Shown: one piece after another, positions 1-12,499 of the stretch
Numbering within the stretch: position 1 is the stretch's first letter
How the letters are laid out: each line of letters begins with the position of its first letter
From: Hygrocybe punicea
Taxonomy: Eukaryota; Basidiomycota; Agaricomycetes; Agaricales; Hygrophoraceae
Direction of reading: 5' to 3'
NCBI GenBank assembly: GCA_963556145.1
Contig: OY744469.1
Location: 1,736,001-1,800,000, forward strand
Length of the DNA: 64,000 nt
Translations under genes and position numbers: made by a program
Notes under the pieces: model-generated
Seen by the model: only the letters and a program-made list of their open reading frames with translations
What the model was told of the DNA's origin: nothing
Database searches by the model: none

Positions 1-1487
1 AATTACTCATTGTTGAGCAGGAATAGCATCTGCTTCATGATGAAGTAAATCTGGGAATTCTGGTGGCCCCAGTATATCCTAGCAGCCCAGGCTGCCTGAC
101 TTCCATTGAGACCTATATGATATGCATCTGTGAACCGCCAAGAATCTGTCAAGAATCTGTCATGCCTCAGTCAGGGACTCAGGGTCAAATGACATGAGTA
201 AACATAGGCTCACTGTCACATGGAGTCAAGGGGAACTGATTCAAGGGCATCAAGGACATCTGGGCATATTGAAGCAGGGGTATTTCACCCCACAACACGT
301 CCTGACATGCTGACACACTGCAGAACTTAAAATTGCTAAGGCTTCCTGGTCATACAGGAGAACTCAAATCTGAGTAGTACAAAATTATATATTAGACTTT
401 ATCTATAAATTGTAGGAGCCAATTGGAGCCAAATTGCTTGGAGCTTGAGAAAAAGGTGTTTCACGTCAAAACCACTCAATTTGGCGCGTCACGCTTGGCA
501 CGTGACGTTAGTCAATCGTGGATTTCCCCTACCTTAGAAGAGGTCTGGATGACTCGGATGATTTGTCATCAGATCATGTGACATGCAGAATTGCCAATTC
601 AAGATCTATACTTGCTGTAACAGGCAAGTGCGCAGTCTGGCAAGTGCAATATACAGTTGGGTCGAAGAGGGGTATCATCCAGTATGGGATTGGTGAAGGG
701 AGTGTCTTGAGGTAGTGTGGATATAGTGGCAAGGTTGGTATGAAAGAAAACAAAGGAATGTATGGAGGAAAAACCAACTAAGACAGTGGGCTAGTCGAGG
801 TCAGACATGTGAAAAGCATAAGCTGTACCGGATGACGATGTCTGTGTCAATGATGTATTGAGGGGTGATGCTTTGTCCTGTGTGTGGAACAATGCGGTCC
901 ACCTGATGTTGGTATTCATCCAAGAAACGGTATTGTTGTAAATGAGTGTAGGAGGTATCAAGGTTATAGATGGAAAAGGATAAATGAATGTGGGTCCAGG
1001 TTTCAAGTCATGGCATGAGTGACAAGCTGTGGTAATACGACGTCAGGTGCTGCATTGAAGTGATGTCATGTGAATAATATACAATAGGGGTCGGTTCACT
1101 GTATTGGGAAGTTGTATGGTCTGTGGTCAAAGTCTGCTTCAGCGATGGTTGGATTGGAGGGAACAGTGAGATGTCTTGTGATTGAGGATTGTTCAGGGCA
1201 TGCATGCAGGTGAGGAATGTCGTCAGATAATCAGGGAGGATAATGGTAGGCACAGAATACAAGAGTGGAAACCATATATCCAGGAATGGCAATTGTCAAT
1301 TACATGTCGGTATACTGTCGAGGCAGATGTCAGTTTCATCAATGAAGGAAGGTTGCCTTTTCCAGAGGTAAATCATGATGATGTAGAAACTGATCAGGAA
1401 GGTGATTGCTATGGCACCAATGATCATCATGGTTATGAACTGTTTGGTGAGGATAGCCATTGTGCATCAGTTTGGGAAGACAGTATG
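1..1487. other. No recognisable gene
   Basis: Only short overlapping frames of irregular composition occur here on both strands. I see no conserved motif, no repeat array and no splice pattern that would join them. It is probably old transposon or intergenic sequence. Confidence 0.4.
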
Positions 1488-2544
1488 TCATACAGCGAAG
1501 ACAATGAAAGTGATGTCCATTGGCAAGGCAACTATTTGGGTACAGCAAGGTAACATGGGGATGTGTCTATGGTCGGTCTGGATTGTTCTAGAAGAAAGGA
1601 TAAAAGGAGAACAAGAACAAGAATAAACAACAATGTCCAAAAGAAGACCAAAGGTACAGGGGAATGAAAAAAGGAAGGTGTGGTAAAGTGGAATCGTCAT
1701 GGTGGGTAATGGAGTCAGAATCAGAGTTGCAGAGTTGTAAAATGTAACAGTTAGGTGATGGTTTAAATACGACCACCTTTGCTTGGGGTCCTCAGGCATG
1801 AGGACATGATTGCTGGATTCACTGAATCCACATTTTATGACAACATCTGGAGGGATTGGATCATTTGGATTCAAAGCAATTGTCATTGGGCAGTGAGTTT
1901 TTGTAACATTGTGGGCAATGGTGTTGAAGTTGGCGATGAGGGAGACTTTGTCACCATAAAGCCTCAACTCTGTGAGGTGTGGCCAGACTGTTGTGATGTG
2001 GCACAAAATGTATTCACTGTTGACATATGTATCATAATTGGCCTGTGTCAGGCCATAGTGTTCATTGCTAAGTGAAGATTTAGTATATATAAGTTGATAG
2101 AAGTTGAGTGATTTAATGGATGCATACATGTAGGAGATTGTGAAGTCTACACCTCCAATGAAGACATCAGTTGCTTTGTAGGACCTCCAAAGGTCCCTGT
2201 GCTTGGATGGTTCAATCATGGAGGCAAAGAAATTGCTCCAGTTGAGCTGTGTGACATTGAACTTGGGTTGGCCAGCCCTCTTGCACCTCCTGAGGTACAA
2301 TGGGATCAAGAGCTGGTTGAAAACTATCAGCCACCAAGTGTGAGACATTTTTTGAGCCAAACCCAATCATTGCACTCACAAATTCCTGCAGATAAACTTC
2401 ACCACCTTCACCAAAGACAGACTTTGGAAAAGCCCCTTTCAGCCAGTCAAGCTCCAACTGATGCAACCCATCATAACAGTAATAGGATGCCACCCAAGAC
2501 GTTGCATTCTCTTCCGTGGTATCTCTTATAGCAATCTTCTTCAT
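1488..2544 (-). CDS. Unrecognised hypothetical protein, frame broken
   Basis: Two long minus-strand frames overlap. One starts at 2544 (MKKIAIRDTTEENATSW...), the other runs 2366 to 1488 with a tryptophan- and tyrosine-rich sequence (LNWSNFF, SYMYASIKSL, HITTVWPHL). The two are in different frames, so either an intron lies near 2340-2370 or there is a frameshift. The composition looks like a real protein for about 200 residues and then turns into a low-quality hydrophobic tail after about 1800. I do not recognise a family. It lies directly downstream of a hAT remnant on the same strand, so it may be transposon cargo or an unrelated multicopy gene. Confidence 0.3.
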
Positions 2545-2589
2545 AGGAGCTCATTTGATGCTATAATTTGACAATATCATTTTGGATGT

Positions 2590-3990
2590 CAAAAACAACT
2601 GGTTTACCTTTTATTTCATTTACAACACTAAATATTGTCCAAATTTAATTACAGGAGTAGATAGTCCTTAAGAAATAGTACAACTTTACCTTTATAACCA
2701 TCTTGATCCATGCAGTATTTCATGAGATACAAAAGACAGCACTCAAAATTCTACTAAGTCCACATTTCTCAATTGATTCAAAAAAGCCCAATTAGTGTCA
2801 AGAATTAAGAAAACAGCTGTAATAGCATCTTCTAGAAGGCGGATAACAGCTTGAGAGAGAAGCCATCCAGTAAGAACCTTCCGAGAAGGTGATATGGCTG
2901 TGGGAATAAACTCCTCTATAAATGAAAGCCAATCAGGGTTTTCTACTCATGAGAGGGGAAGCTGTGAGGCGAGCAATGCACTCTTCAAAACGTGGCTGGT
3001 TAAATGGTGAGAATGTGCAAGTGAGTTGTGATGATGCTTTATGCTTAACAAGGTGAGGCTGAGAGTGTGCAGATGTCAGCGAGCCAGACTCTGAAACAGC
3101 TGGACTTGTAGCTCTCAATAGTCCTGCATCCAAAAAGGTTCCAAGGTATGGGGAAGGTAATGGTGAACATTGCACCGAGGTGGGAGTACTTCAGAGGGGA
3201 TAGTAATTACTTGTTCCAGGTCCAGTTGACAAGCTTGAAGCTGGATCTCGAGGGAATGGTGGATTTAACAACATTGGGCTAGGTGCAAATCCAGGAGGGC
3301 CCAGATGAAAATTGGGAGGAGGCATGTTTGTTGGTTGGTAAGAGTGAATGCGTATAGGTTGGGGGGACTCTTCACTTCACTCTTGTTCAGCTTGTGACTT
3401 GACTTTGGGAGGCTGGTGCAGGATCTGAGATGTATGATAAGAGTCCCAGCTTGTGCTGGAACCCCTCCGCTGGTCTTTAGCACATTTTTGTGTCCACACT
3501 TCAAATTCAATACTGGTTATTAAAAAAGCCTGCATAATGAGTGGGAGAGATGTACAAAAAGACTCAATTCCTTCTAAGGGCTGTAACTCTTGTCACAATC
3601 CTGTTGAGATCTCCATTTGCTGCTCCTGCCAGACCTCAGCCTTGTGGTGGCAAAAGCACTGCTTACAATATACCCTAGCCAATGAATGTCCAGATGAAAA
3701 CCATGCCTCTGGATCCTTTGGACAAATGTGCAAACAAGGATGGTCATGGAAGTAATCTCACCACCACTTTCTTGCTCTGGAACTCATTGTGTGAAGAGGG
3801 GAGGAAGTGGTGTCCTTCTGGGCCAAGAAGCTTTATCAGGATCTGATAATCATCAAGTTTTGGTGACTGACTGAGGCACCTTATCAAAGGTGCTGATCTG
3901 CCAAAAGAGGCAAGTAGGCAAATATATGGTTGCTTATGTACAAATGTTGGTAATATGTTTGGCAACATGTTGTGTGTTGCTGACACTAAC
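2590..3990 (-). pseudogene. hAT transposase, N-terminal fragment
   Basis: Read on the minus strand from 3986, the frames give GPEGHHFLP, then two cysteine-containing pieces (YCKQCFCHHK and CGHKNVLK...HLRSC) that resemble the CxxC...H...C layout of a BED zinc finger. A Ser/Pro-rich linker follows, then FSPFNQPRFEECIARLTAS and, after a frame change, VENPDWLSFIEEFIP followed by SRKVLTGWLL. This last block is the stretch that precedes the RNase H-like core in basidiomycete hAT transposases. The catalytic core is missing and several stops and frame changes interrupt the reading. It is a dead fragment of an element different from the one at 5.3-7.7 kb. The assignment rests on motif order only. Confidence 0.5.
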
Positions 3991-4004
3991 TTCAGCTATT
4001 GCAC

Positions 4005-4230
4005 TAGTGTTGCCACGGTGTGGCTCAGCTCGGCTCCGGCTCAGCTTCTGCCAGCTTCTACTATTTACGGCTTATTTAGCTCTATTTACGGCTTATTTAG
4101 CTCGGCTCCGGCTCAGCTTCTGCCAGCTTCTACTATTTACGGCTTATTTAGCCAAGCTGAGCTGTCAGCAAGGAATGGCTTCGGCTGGCTACGGCTTGGC
4201 TCTGGCTCAAGCCATAGCTTGGAGTCCTAA
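4005..4230 (+). repeat. hAT-like element end with subterminal GGCTCGGCTC repeats
   Basis: It begins TAGTGTTGCCACGG and is followed by repeated GGCTCAGCTCGGCTCCGGCTC words and two copies of a block of about 45 bases (CTCGGCTCCGGCTC...TTTACGGCTTATTTAGC). It ends with GGCTTGGCTCTGGCTCAAGCC. A related end in the same orientation lies at 7713. TAGTG/CAGTG starts with subterminal repeats are typical of hAT-like termini. I could not find the opposite end or an 8 bp duplication. Confidence 0.55.
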
Positions 4231-4254
4231 AAAGGCAATTCCTTCTACCACAGC

Positions 4255-5040
4255 CCGTTCCCCCTCTCCACCGTCTTACACAGCGCCTATGCCCCCACCG
4301 CGTACTAACACAACACCAGCGCCCAACAATGCCCGCTTGTGAATGCACTGCAGCCCAATCTGAGGCCATAACACCAGCATCCAAATGGCTATGAGAGGTG
4401 CAGTGGCAGTGGATGCAGCAGGGTGGTGTGTCCACCGCGCTGCCAATGTAAGCCTATTTTTTTTATTTGTGTTTATTTTACTGACTTACACAGCGCCCAT
4501 GTCCACACGGCGCACAACAATGCCCATCAATGAACACATGGCAGCCCACTCCAAGGCCATAAGGCCAGCATCCAAACGGCTGTGAGAGGTACAGCGGCAG
4601 CGGATGCGGCGGGGTGGTGCGTCCACCGCGCTGCCAATGTAAGTTTATTTTTTCATTTGTGTTTATTTTACTGACTTACACGGCACCCATGTCCACACCA
4701 CACACAACAATGCCCATTGATGAACACATTGCAGCCCAATCCAAGGCCATAATGCTGACACTCCAATGGCTATGAGAGGTGCAGCGGCAGGGTGGTACGT
4801 CCACCACGACATGTATGTTCATTTGTTTTGTTTTGTGTGTTTATTTTACTTAATTACATGGTACCCATGTCCACACCACGTACCAACACAACACCAGCGC
4901 TGAACAACGCCAGTCCATAAACCAAATCCAGCCCAATCCAAGGCCATAGCGCCAATACCCGAATGGCTATGAGAGGTGTAATGCCAACATCTGCGGCGGG
5001 GTGGTGCAAATGTAAGTGCATTTTTTCATTTTTGTGTTTA
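4255..5040 (+). repeat. Tandem repeat, about 190 bp unit, four copies
   Basis: The unit contains TTACACAGCGCCCATGTCCAC, a run ending GCAGCCCA, a GGCTATGAGAGGTGCAGCGG segment and a T-rich spacer (TTTATTTGTGTTTATTTTAC). The word GAGAGGT recurs near 4394, 4586, 4772 and 4971, so the spacing is 186-199 bases. The copies differ by about 10-20 percent. The array lies between the hAT-like end at 4005 and the hAT gene at 5353 and is probably internal to that element. Confidence 0.75.
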
Positions 5041-5352
5041 TCTTACTGACCCCTACCCTCATGTCCCACAATCCTGTCTCGTGTCCAGTCAGAATGGTCA
5101 CTTGATCTACCCCATTTTCAGCTCTGTGCGCCGCTGTGAGCGCATGGAGCTGTTTGAGAGCTACCACTCCATCACCAAATTCCTCAAAATTTGTGATGTT
5201 GTTGTTTAGTGTACTAAACTTATGTGCAGTAATGCTAATGAGTGTGTCAACATCAGGGCCATGGTATTCAACAATATTGCATGATAGAAAAGATATAGCG
5301 TATAACTTCATACTAATACATTTAATATGACATGGTAACCACTTGCTGAGGT

Positions 5353-7703
5353 TCAGGCCTTTGTCAGGCTGTTGATGAATGAGGGAATGTCCTCAGGAGT
5401 CCCTTGGTGCAAATCTGCAAGTGATTCCAATTCCTGCAGCTCATCAGCCCAGTCTAGACCATTTGTAAAATTTAGACCTCTTCCTTGGCGAATAGAGTAC
5501 TTCAAGAGTTGTAAGGCCTCCATCAGCTCTGTAGAGATGCAACTCCTACGAGCAGTCATTGTCTCCTTGCTTGAAGAGAAAACTCGCTCACAAGGAACAG
5601 CTGATGCTTGGATGGGTAGAATATCCATGGCAAGGGCAAATATTGTTGAATATCGGTGTTGGTTTTCCTTTTTGTGTTCATCAACAATAAAAATTGTAAT
5701 ATTTTCAGCTCACTTGCCTGCGAATACATTAAGGAATTTGTGCCTGTCTCAATGTCATTGAGATACAGTTCAACTTCAACCTCCAATGAGCATTGTGGTG
5801 TGCAGACCCAAGGCTGGTTCAGTCCAAGAATATCACCTGCATGTGGCCGTGCTGGTCATGTATCAGGAGGTTGCAGGCCAGCAGTCTGAGGGGGTACAGG
5901 TTGGACATCTTGCACCACAGCTTGGTATGGACGAAGCTATAGCAGCCAGATAAATAAATACTATGAAGTAATAGTATGATAATTCCTATACTCACCTCAT
6001 TTATAAAAAGACTCTTAGCCCAGTCATATCTTTCAGGCATATTCTCCCAGTAAAAATCAAGCTTTTGTGATGGATCCACAGCTTGGAATATAGATTAGTC
6101 ATCTTGCAATATAAAAGAGATAAAAAGACACACCCATGGCTAGAACATATGCTGGAACCAAGTCAACACGATCCTGGTAAGTGCCAAACTTGTCAAGACC
6201 CGCTTCCACAATTCATCTCAGATTTGGATGTTCCTCAATGTACTCTTCCCATTTGATGGCCATAGCCTCATATGCAGGGATTGCATGGGATAGAGTTGGA
6301 ATCTTCTCTTGAGAGATGATCTGTTGGAAGGCATGTGGCACCTAGAAGAGAAATTAGCTTTAGAAACAACAGATGCAATGCAAATACTTGAAGAATCTCT
6401 AGTATGATTCAAGGGTTTCCCAGTCCATATCATCAAGTGGATACTTGTTACGTAGGTCTTTAAATTCATCATCCTCCAAGAGGGTTTCAATGGCCTAAAA
6501 TATAATTTAATATCCTCGAGAGACAATTATAAAATGGTACTATACATACATCATGGAGAAGAAGAGCCCTCTCAATCATCAGCAGAATGGAAGACCACAT
6601 AGTGTCAACATCACGAAGTAATTGAAGGTCTGGGGCATCAAGCCTCTTTAAAACAGCTGCAAAATACTGCCTACGAAGTGATGATGCTCGTATCTGAACA
6701 AAGAGAGTGAATATTAAAAGAGAGTAAAGATTCAAAATAAAATACCTACTGCATTAATCAAAGATCAAATTGTAGCAATAGGATCTCTACCTAGCTCATC
6801 CAAGAATGCTGCAACCTGTTCTGGGGTGTAATCTGGAGCATCAGGAGCAGCAAATTCAAGGTTGGTAATTGCTGATAATACAGCTTTGCATGTGAGGTTG
6901 ACAATGTGGGGAAAGCATCTGGAATACAACACATGAAGTGAAGGCAAGTGCAGGCAATTGTCACTTACCTGATGCGGTGGTGGACCTTATGGAACTTAAT
7001 TTTTTGATGACGAAGCTCACAATCCAAAGAAAACATGAAGGTGTCATTGTTTGTTGCATTGTCAAGGGTTATCCATCCAATTTATAAGATAATAAGTCAG
7101 AAAATTGACTGAGAAACAAAAAGGAAAATTCCTTCTCTGTGATCTTGAGGCAGTCTGTAATGTACAGAAATGCATGAGCAAGATGCTCTCCAGTATGTCG
7201 TCCTGGAACTCATATAAATCCCACCAAGTCAGCTCTAAGTCATAGCTGGCGTTTTTTCCCAGTGGGTGTGTCCTCAAATTCTGGTTCAATCCAGTGTGCA
7301 GTGACGGCCATGAAAGACACAAGATTTGGATCAGTCCATAAATCACTTGTGAAGGAAACTTTCCCAACGGCATTCTATAATATTATGAATTCTTGGAGTT
7401 ATTGAAGAATGAAAGTTACATTCATTTCCTCCCCAAGCTGAACAAGATGTTCTGCCAGCACCTCTTCAACATGTTTGCAAATTGTTGTTCGACCAGGGAT
7501 ATCAGACTCCTTTAATTCTTTTTGAAGCAACAAAATATGGCATGTAAACGTGGAGACTTGACGATATTCAATGACTGTGATGCAAGATCAGCATGAGTGA
7601 CTCTCGGCACTGAAAACACTGACCTGATCATCACCAACAACAAACTCCACAATAGCATCCACAAAAGCTTCATTTGAGTATGGTTTACGAGCATTTGGAT
7701 CAT
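5353..7703 (-). pseudogene. hAT superfamily transposase, N-terminally truncated
   Basis: Minus-strand pieces appear in the correct order for a hAT transposase. EAFVDAIVEFVVGDDQ comes near 7690-7620. Near 7375-7290 comes FTSDLWTDPN...MAVTAHW with the first catalytic Asp. Near 7060-6970 comes GWITLDNATNNDTF with the second Asp, and near 6950 CFPHIVNLTCKAVL. The C-terminal dimerisation block follows at 5628-5460 (PIQASAVPCERVFSSSKET, then SCISTELMEALQLLKYS) with the last acidic residue. Family members normally start with a BED zinc finger, which is absent. The reading breaks off beside the foreign TAGTGTTG end at 7713. Several frame changes between blocks could be introns, but at least some segments contain stops. 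The protein would bind element ends and catalyse cut-and-paste transposition in the nucleus. Probably inactive. Confidence 0.75.
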
Positions 7704-7712
7704 GCCTTGCAG

Positions 7713-7850
7713 TAGTGTTGTCTCGGCTCAGCTCGGCTGATGGCGGCTACACCATATTTGGCTTACAAGCTGAGCCAAGCCATCAACTCAGGAACGGCTT
7801 TTACCTGAGATGGCTTTGCTTCGGCTTAGCCATGGTTCATATACCATAAA
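7713..7850 (+). repeat. Second hAT-like end, direct orientation to 4005
   Basis: It starts TAGTGTTGTCTCGGCTCAGC and continues with GGCTTACAAGCTGAGCCAAG and TTTGCTTCGGCTTAGCC. Start, repeat words and the distal ATAAAAGG/CTAAAAAGG border match the block at 4005-4245. Because both copies face the same way they cannot be the two ends of one intact element. This copy cuts off the N-terminal part of the hAT gene. Confidence 0.5.
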
Positions 7851-8069
7851 AGGAAAGAATGTCCTGTGAACTGCCAGCCAATGTTCAATGTTCGCTGGCA
7901 GTTTTTGACTGTGTGTATTCATTCTATTTGGTCGTAATGTGATTCTAACAACGACTTCTTCATGCAGCCCTCGAAAGAAATTGACATTTGCGTACTTCCA
8001 AGCCTGCTGAGCCCTCTCAGACATTCACTGCAAGCGGGACCATTGACGTCTGGCCTAATGGGCTACCTC

Positions 8070-8175
8070 ACCCACAGATGTGTACAGAGGGGCACCCGGT
8101 AGAAAGATCTGTCTGGGATTCCTAACACGGAGACGGCTGTGGAGATAATTGAGGGGCTGAGGTGTGCCAGCATTA
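8070..8175 (+). pseudogene. Second, short copy of a fatty acid synthase segment
   Basis: The stretch CAGATGTGTACAGAGGGGCA through GAGATAATTGAGGGGCTGAG is clearly homologous to 9158-9270 in the larger FAS fragment, which encodes EGHPVEGFC and STEKAAEIIEGL. It has lost a central piece and carries a stop after VWDS. It is either a partial duplication or a remnant of a second insertion. Confidence 0.6.
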
Positions 8176-8579
8176 CCTGTGAAGCAACAAGGTGCCTCCA
8201 GAAAGGTTGCGCAAGACGGAGAAGGACAATAAGCCAGCAAGCTGGGAGGGAAGCCAAAGAGTACTTCCCCCCTGTTCTATTTCCTTTTGTAGTTTGTTTC
8301 GATGTGGCTTCAATCCCACCAATTGCACCATCTCTGGGAGGGTGTTGAAATCCTCGGGCCACAAACAAGCCGCAAAACACTGCTGGAGCTCACCAAGATG
8401 ACTTTTAATTCGTACTACGAGACAGGCCATCAGGAATGGTATGACTTGGGCACCAGTTGGCACGCAGTAGGTCACTGTAACGTATCTATCGTTGTTGTCA
8501 TTTTCATTTAAAATTTTTTCTTCAAGGTCACATCATGGGTTTGGATTTGCATGAATGCTCTGGTTCAATTGCCAGATCA

Positions 8580-10590
8580 TTAAGTGATTCACTGGTCAAT
8601 CGCGACAGCTTTCACGGAGAAAGCGACACATGCCATTGATTTTGGACCAGGCGGTTTGAGTGGGATCGGACCGTTACCTCCCGCAATGTTGATGGTCATG
8701 AGCTGCAAGTAATTGTCATCGGTGACAAGGGTACAGGCGATGTGGAGCTTTACGATGCACAAGATGTCAAGTGGGAGGAATGGTGGAGCAAGAAATGGGC
8801 ACCCGGCTTAGTCCGGACCAGGTGTGTTTGCTTCTTTCAATGAAAGTTTTTTACTGATGTCAAATTTATAGTGATGGCGTGATCCACATTGACACCCCCT
8901 TCTCCCACCTTTTAGGCAAGCTGCCGATTATGGTCACCGGCATGACACCCACTACTGTGAAGGTGGGCTTTGTCAGCACCGTCCTCGACACTGGTTACCA
9001 TGTAGAGCTCGCAAGCGGTGGACACTACAATGCAGCCTCTCTTCACGCTAAAGTGGCTGAGATACAAACTAAGATCCCCCCTGGAGTTGGTATCACCCTT
9101 AACTCCCTCTACATCAATCCCCATCAGTTTGGGTTCCAACTACCTCTCTGGCAACAGATGCGTCAGGAGGGGCACCCTGTGGAAGGATTTTGTGCTGCTG
9201 CTGGGATCCCTAGCACAGAGAAGGCTGCAGAGATAATCGAGGGGCTCCAAAATGCCGGCATTAATCATGTTGCCTTCAAGCCTGGTAGCGTTGATGGTAT
9301 TTGACAGGTTGTCAATATTGCTGTGAGTAACTCGGATTTCCCTGTCATTCTCCAATGGATGTGCATGTGGACATCATTCATTTGAGGACTTCCATTAGCC
9401 AATTTTGGCAACATACCACTCCATTTGTAGGCAAACCAACATATCACTTGTGGCTGGGTCTGGCTTTGGTGCTGGTGAAGATGTGTGGCCTTACCTTACA
9501 GGAGAATGGTCCATCCGCTATGGCGTCCAACTAATACCATTCGACGGGTTCTTGTTTGCCAGCCATGTCATGGTCACGAAAGAAGCTCACACAAGTTCGT
9601 TGGTAAAAGACCTGATCGTTGCAGCATCTGGAGTGGATTACGAAGCTTGGGAGGGGACATATATGAAGCCCACTGGGGCATCCTGACAGTATGCTCTGAG
9701 CTTGGGGAGCTGATACATAAGGTTGCGACACGTGGAGTGAAATTATGGAAGGAGTTCGATGACACCGTGTTCAAGCTAAAAATGTATTACTTGGTTGACA
9801 GAGCGTTGTTCGGAGGTCATCGGGAAGCTGAACCGTGATTTCAGTAAACCTTGGTTTGGTTGGAAGAAGGATGGGACTGTCGCAACTGATCTGGGCAACA
9901 TGACATATGAGGAGGTGGTATTGAGGATGGTGAGGTTGATGTTCATGATGCACGAGAAGAGGTGGGTGGATGTCTCATTGAGGAACTTAATGGAAGATTG
10001 GTTGAGAAGGGTGGAGGAGCATTTTGTGGGCGTCAACGGGAGCAGCAGCAAACCATCACTGTTGCAGAGCTTTGCATGTCTCAATGATCCTTTACCTTTC
10101 GCAGAGGACTTTTTCAAGGCATATCCATTGGCAACGAAGCAACTACTAGCTTCCGAGGACAAGGCTTACTTTTTGATGATATCCCAAAGACCAGGACAGA
10201 AGCCCATTCCCTTCATCCCTGTATTGGATGCCAACTTTGAGGTTTGGTTCAAGAAGATGAGGTTGTGTCACCAACATTTTTGTTTGTTACCTCGCTCAAG
10301 TTGGTTTACAGGATTCCTTGTGGGCGGCAGAGGATATTGAAGCCGTCTTTGACCAGGACCCCCAGTGCGTATGTATCCTGCAAGGACCAGTTGCAGTGAA
10401 GAACTCGAAGGTCAAGGATGAACCTATAAAGGACCTTCTTGGGAACATCAATGCCTACCTTATCCACCAGCTTCTCGAGTGTCGGTATGGGGGTGACGAA
10501 TCCAAAATTCCCACCATGGACTACCTTAGCCCCAAGCCTGTTGCGTCTTCTCAGGAAGTAGTCTCCTTGGGTGTCTCACATTCTTAATTC
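8580..10590 (+). pseudogene. Fungal type I fatty acid synthase fragment (beta-side AT/ER region)
   Basis: Frames joined in order give THAIDFGPGGLSGIGPL, then GTGDVELYDAQDVKWEEW near 8750, an intron near 8822-8870, and then [116 protein letters not shown] and CILQGPVAVKNSKVKDEP. This is the acyltransferase-to-enoyl reductase part of fungal FAS, which makes palmitate in the cytosol. At about 9302 a TGA replaces the conserved Arg after SVDGI, which fits a CGA to TGA change. Further frameshifts occur near 9360, 9690 and 9790. The rest of the more than 2,000-residue protein is absent. It is a detached, decayed copy between transposons. Confidence 0.85.
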
Positions 10591-12229
10591 ATCAAATTAC
10601 GAGGCAAACTCGCAAATTGTTGTCGACATGGTTTGGCCAAGGTGACATGAAAATTTTCTTTGCCCTCTCAATATCTTACACACAAGCTTCAATGTCTAGG
10701 TGTATTTTCTACGGAGGGTGCCGAACACAAACAACAGGTAACCATCATCTTGAAAAACACATCTTACACATGCGACCTGACTGGTCTTATATCCCTAGCG
10801 AAAATTAATTGCCCCAGCATTCACAGTGGCTTCCGTGAAAGCTCTGACACCTATATTTTCTCTAAAGGCCAAAGAGTTCCGGGATTGCCAGGATTCCCTT
10901 GTTTCCCAAGATCATGATGAATCTAGCACCTAGCCCCAAAAAACCACATCTGGGTATGGCACTTGTATTGGCACGACTCTGGTCACGGTCGCGATCAGTG
11001 TGGGTGTGGTGCGATTGAACGGCAGGAGCGGGAATCAGTCATTCTCGTTATTGGTCGCAAGCACAAGGAACCCACAGCTTGACAGTGTTTTCTTGGTGAA
11101 TAATGATGTGAAAAGGCTGGATAAGGTGAGGGAAACGAATCTCACCCACCACCATTGATCAGTTCACCTCTTACAGTAGTCTTGCCCTCGAGAAATGGAT
11201 CAGAGTTGGCTAGGTCAATGCAAAGAGGACGTCCACTGATGTCTACATTGTTGAGGTTTCACACTGCTGATGCTGCAGTTTTGTGATCTTGATAAGCAGG
11301 TAGGTCATTTTTTTTTGTTTGAGGATGAAGGTTGTTTGATCAAAGTCTTGAGCACAACAAGAATAAATTTTTGTACCAACAAATTCACAAAAGCCAAAGC
11401 CGCAAGGCTTTCCTGACCATCGGAGGTTCTCAAATGTCGGTGAGCAGGCAAATCTGTGCCGCCCTCATTGCCGTTAGTGAGCTTCTTCACTCTTTCTCTG
11501 TGTTATGCTGATTGTGAAGACGATAGTGTCCTGTCATGAGCAGGTCAACATGGCCAATCTTATTGCCCCTGCGGCATAGTCTCTTCCCATTGTCTCAGGG
11601 CCAGACATTGGCCTCAGTGCCACTTGTCACCAGCTCCTCCCCTTCTCATACCCTGGATCGACAGAGATGAGGGCCATTGGGACTGGCTTCATCTCCATCG
11701 GGCCCTCGATGGAGGTGGCGAGAGACCAGGGCCAATGCAACTATTATCATACACACATGAGAGAGGTGATAGGTGGGTCAGGCCTGTGCTACGATTGCAA
11801 CAACGCTCTCGAGATCATCACCAGGGCTCCCATCACCCTCCTCGTGGCACTCAAGAGCATGAATATGAGACCGATGCGACACTCAAAATGACAGCCGAGG
11901 GCCATGCGGCTGGCACCTCATGGTTCCCATATCCCAAGAGGAGGCATGATCTGCTGTGATGGCGATATGCCTCAACCTTCTCCGGCACATACCACTCTTG
12001 AGAGGGCAAATGCACTATACCTGGCTTTGCATCCGTCTTGCGATGGGCTGTACTCTGCCCATCAGGGCCATCATCGTGGCTCAGCGCCCATACAACCAGG
12101 ACTTCTTTCCCCACTGTGCTGCAGCATTCTCATATGACATGCGCAAGGCGGCCCTCTCATTGCATGGGGGTCGCGTGCTGATGAGCGTCGCGGTGCTCAC
12201 AATCAATGCACACGTGTCAGCCCACACCT
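10591..12229. other. Unassigned sequence between FAS fragment and inverted-arm element
   Basis: Frames such as 10660-10917 and 11667-11891 on the plus strand have protein-like composition, but I recognise no family and cannot join them. 10591-11130 could be a further decayed part of the FAS copy. Nothing firm can be assigned. Confidence 0.35.
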
Positions 12230-12499
12230 TACAGCGTATCTTGTCCAGGAAACATGGGTCAGCCAAGATGGACATTTCCCACTTGAAGCACACCTTACAG
12301 CGGATCTTGTCCATGAAACATGGGTCAGCTGAGATGGACAATTCCCACTTGAAGTGGGCCAGCCGACCTTGGCCGACCAATATCTTTGCCCAACGCAGAT
12401 GGCTTGGCCGAGGCATACAGCTGGCCAGCCCGAGTGGGTTGGCCAACCAGGGGATATTTCCCCCAAACCTGGTGGGGGTTTCAGCTTGCCATCAGATGT

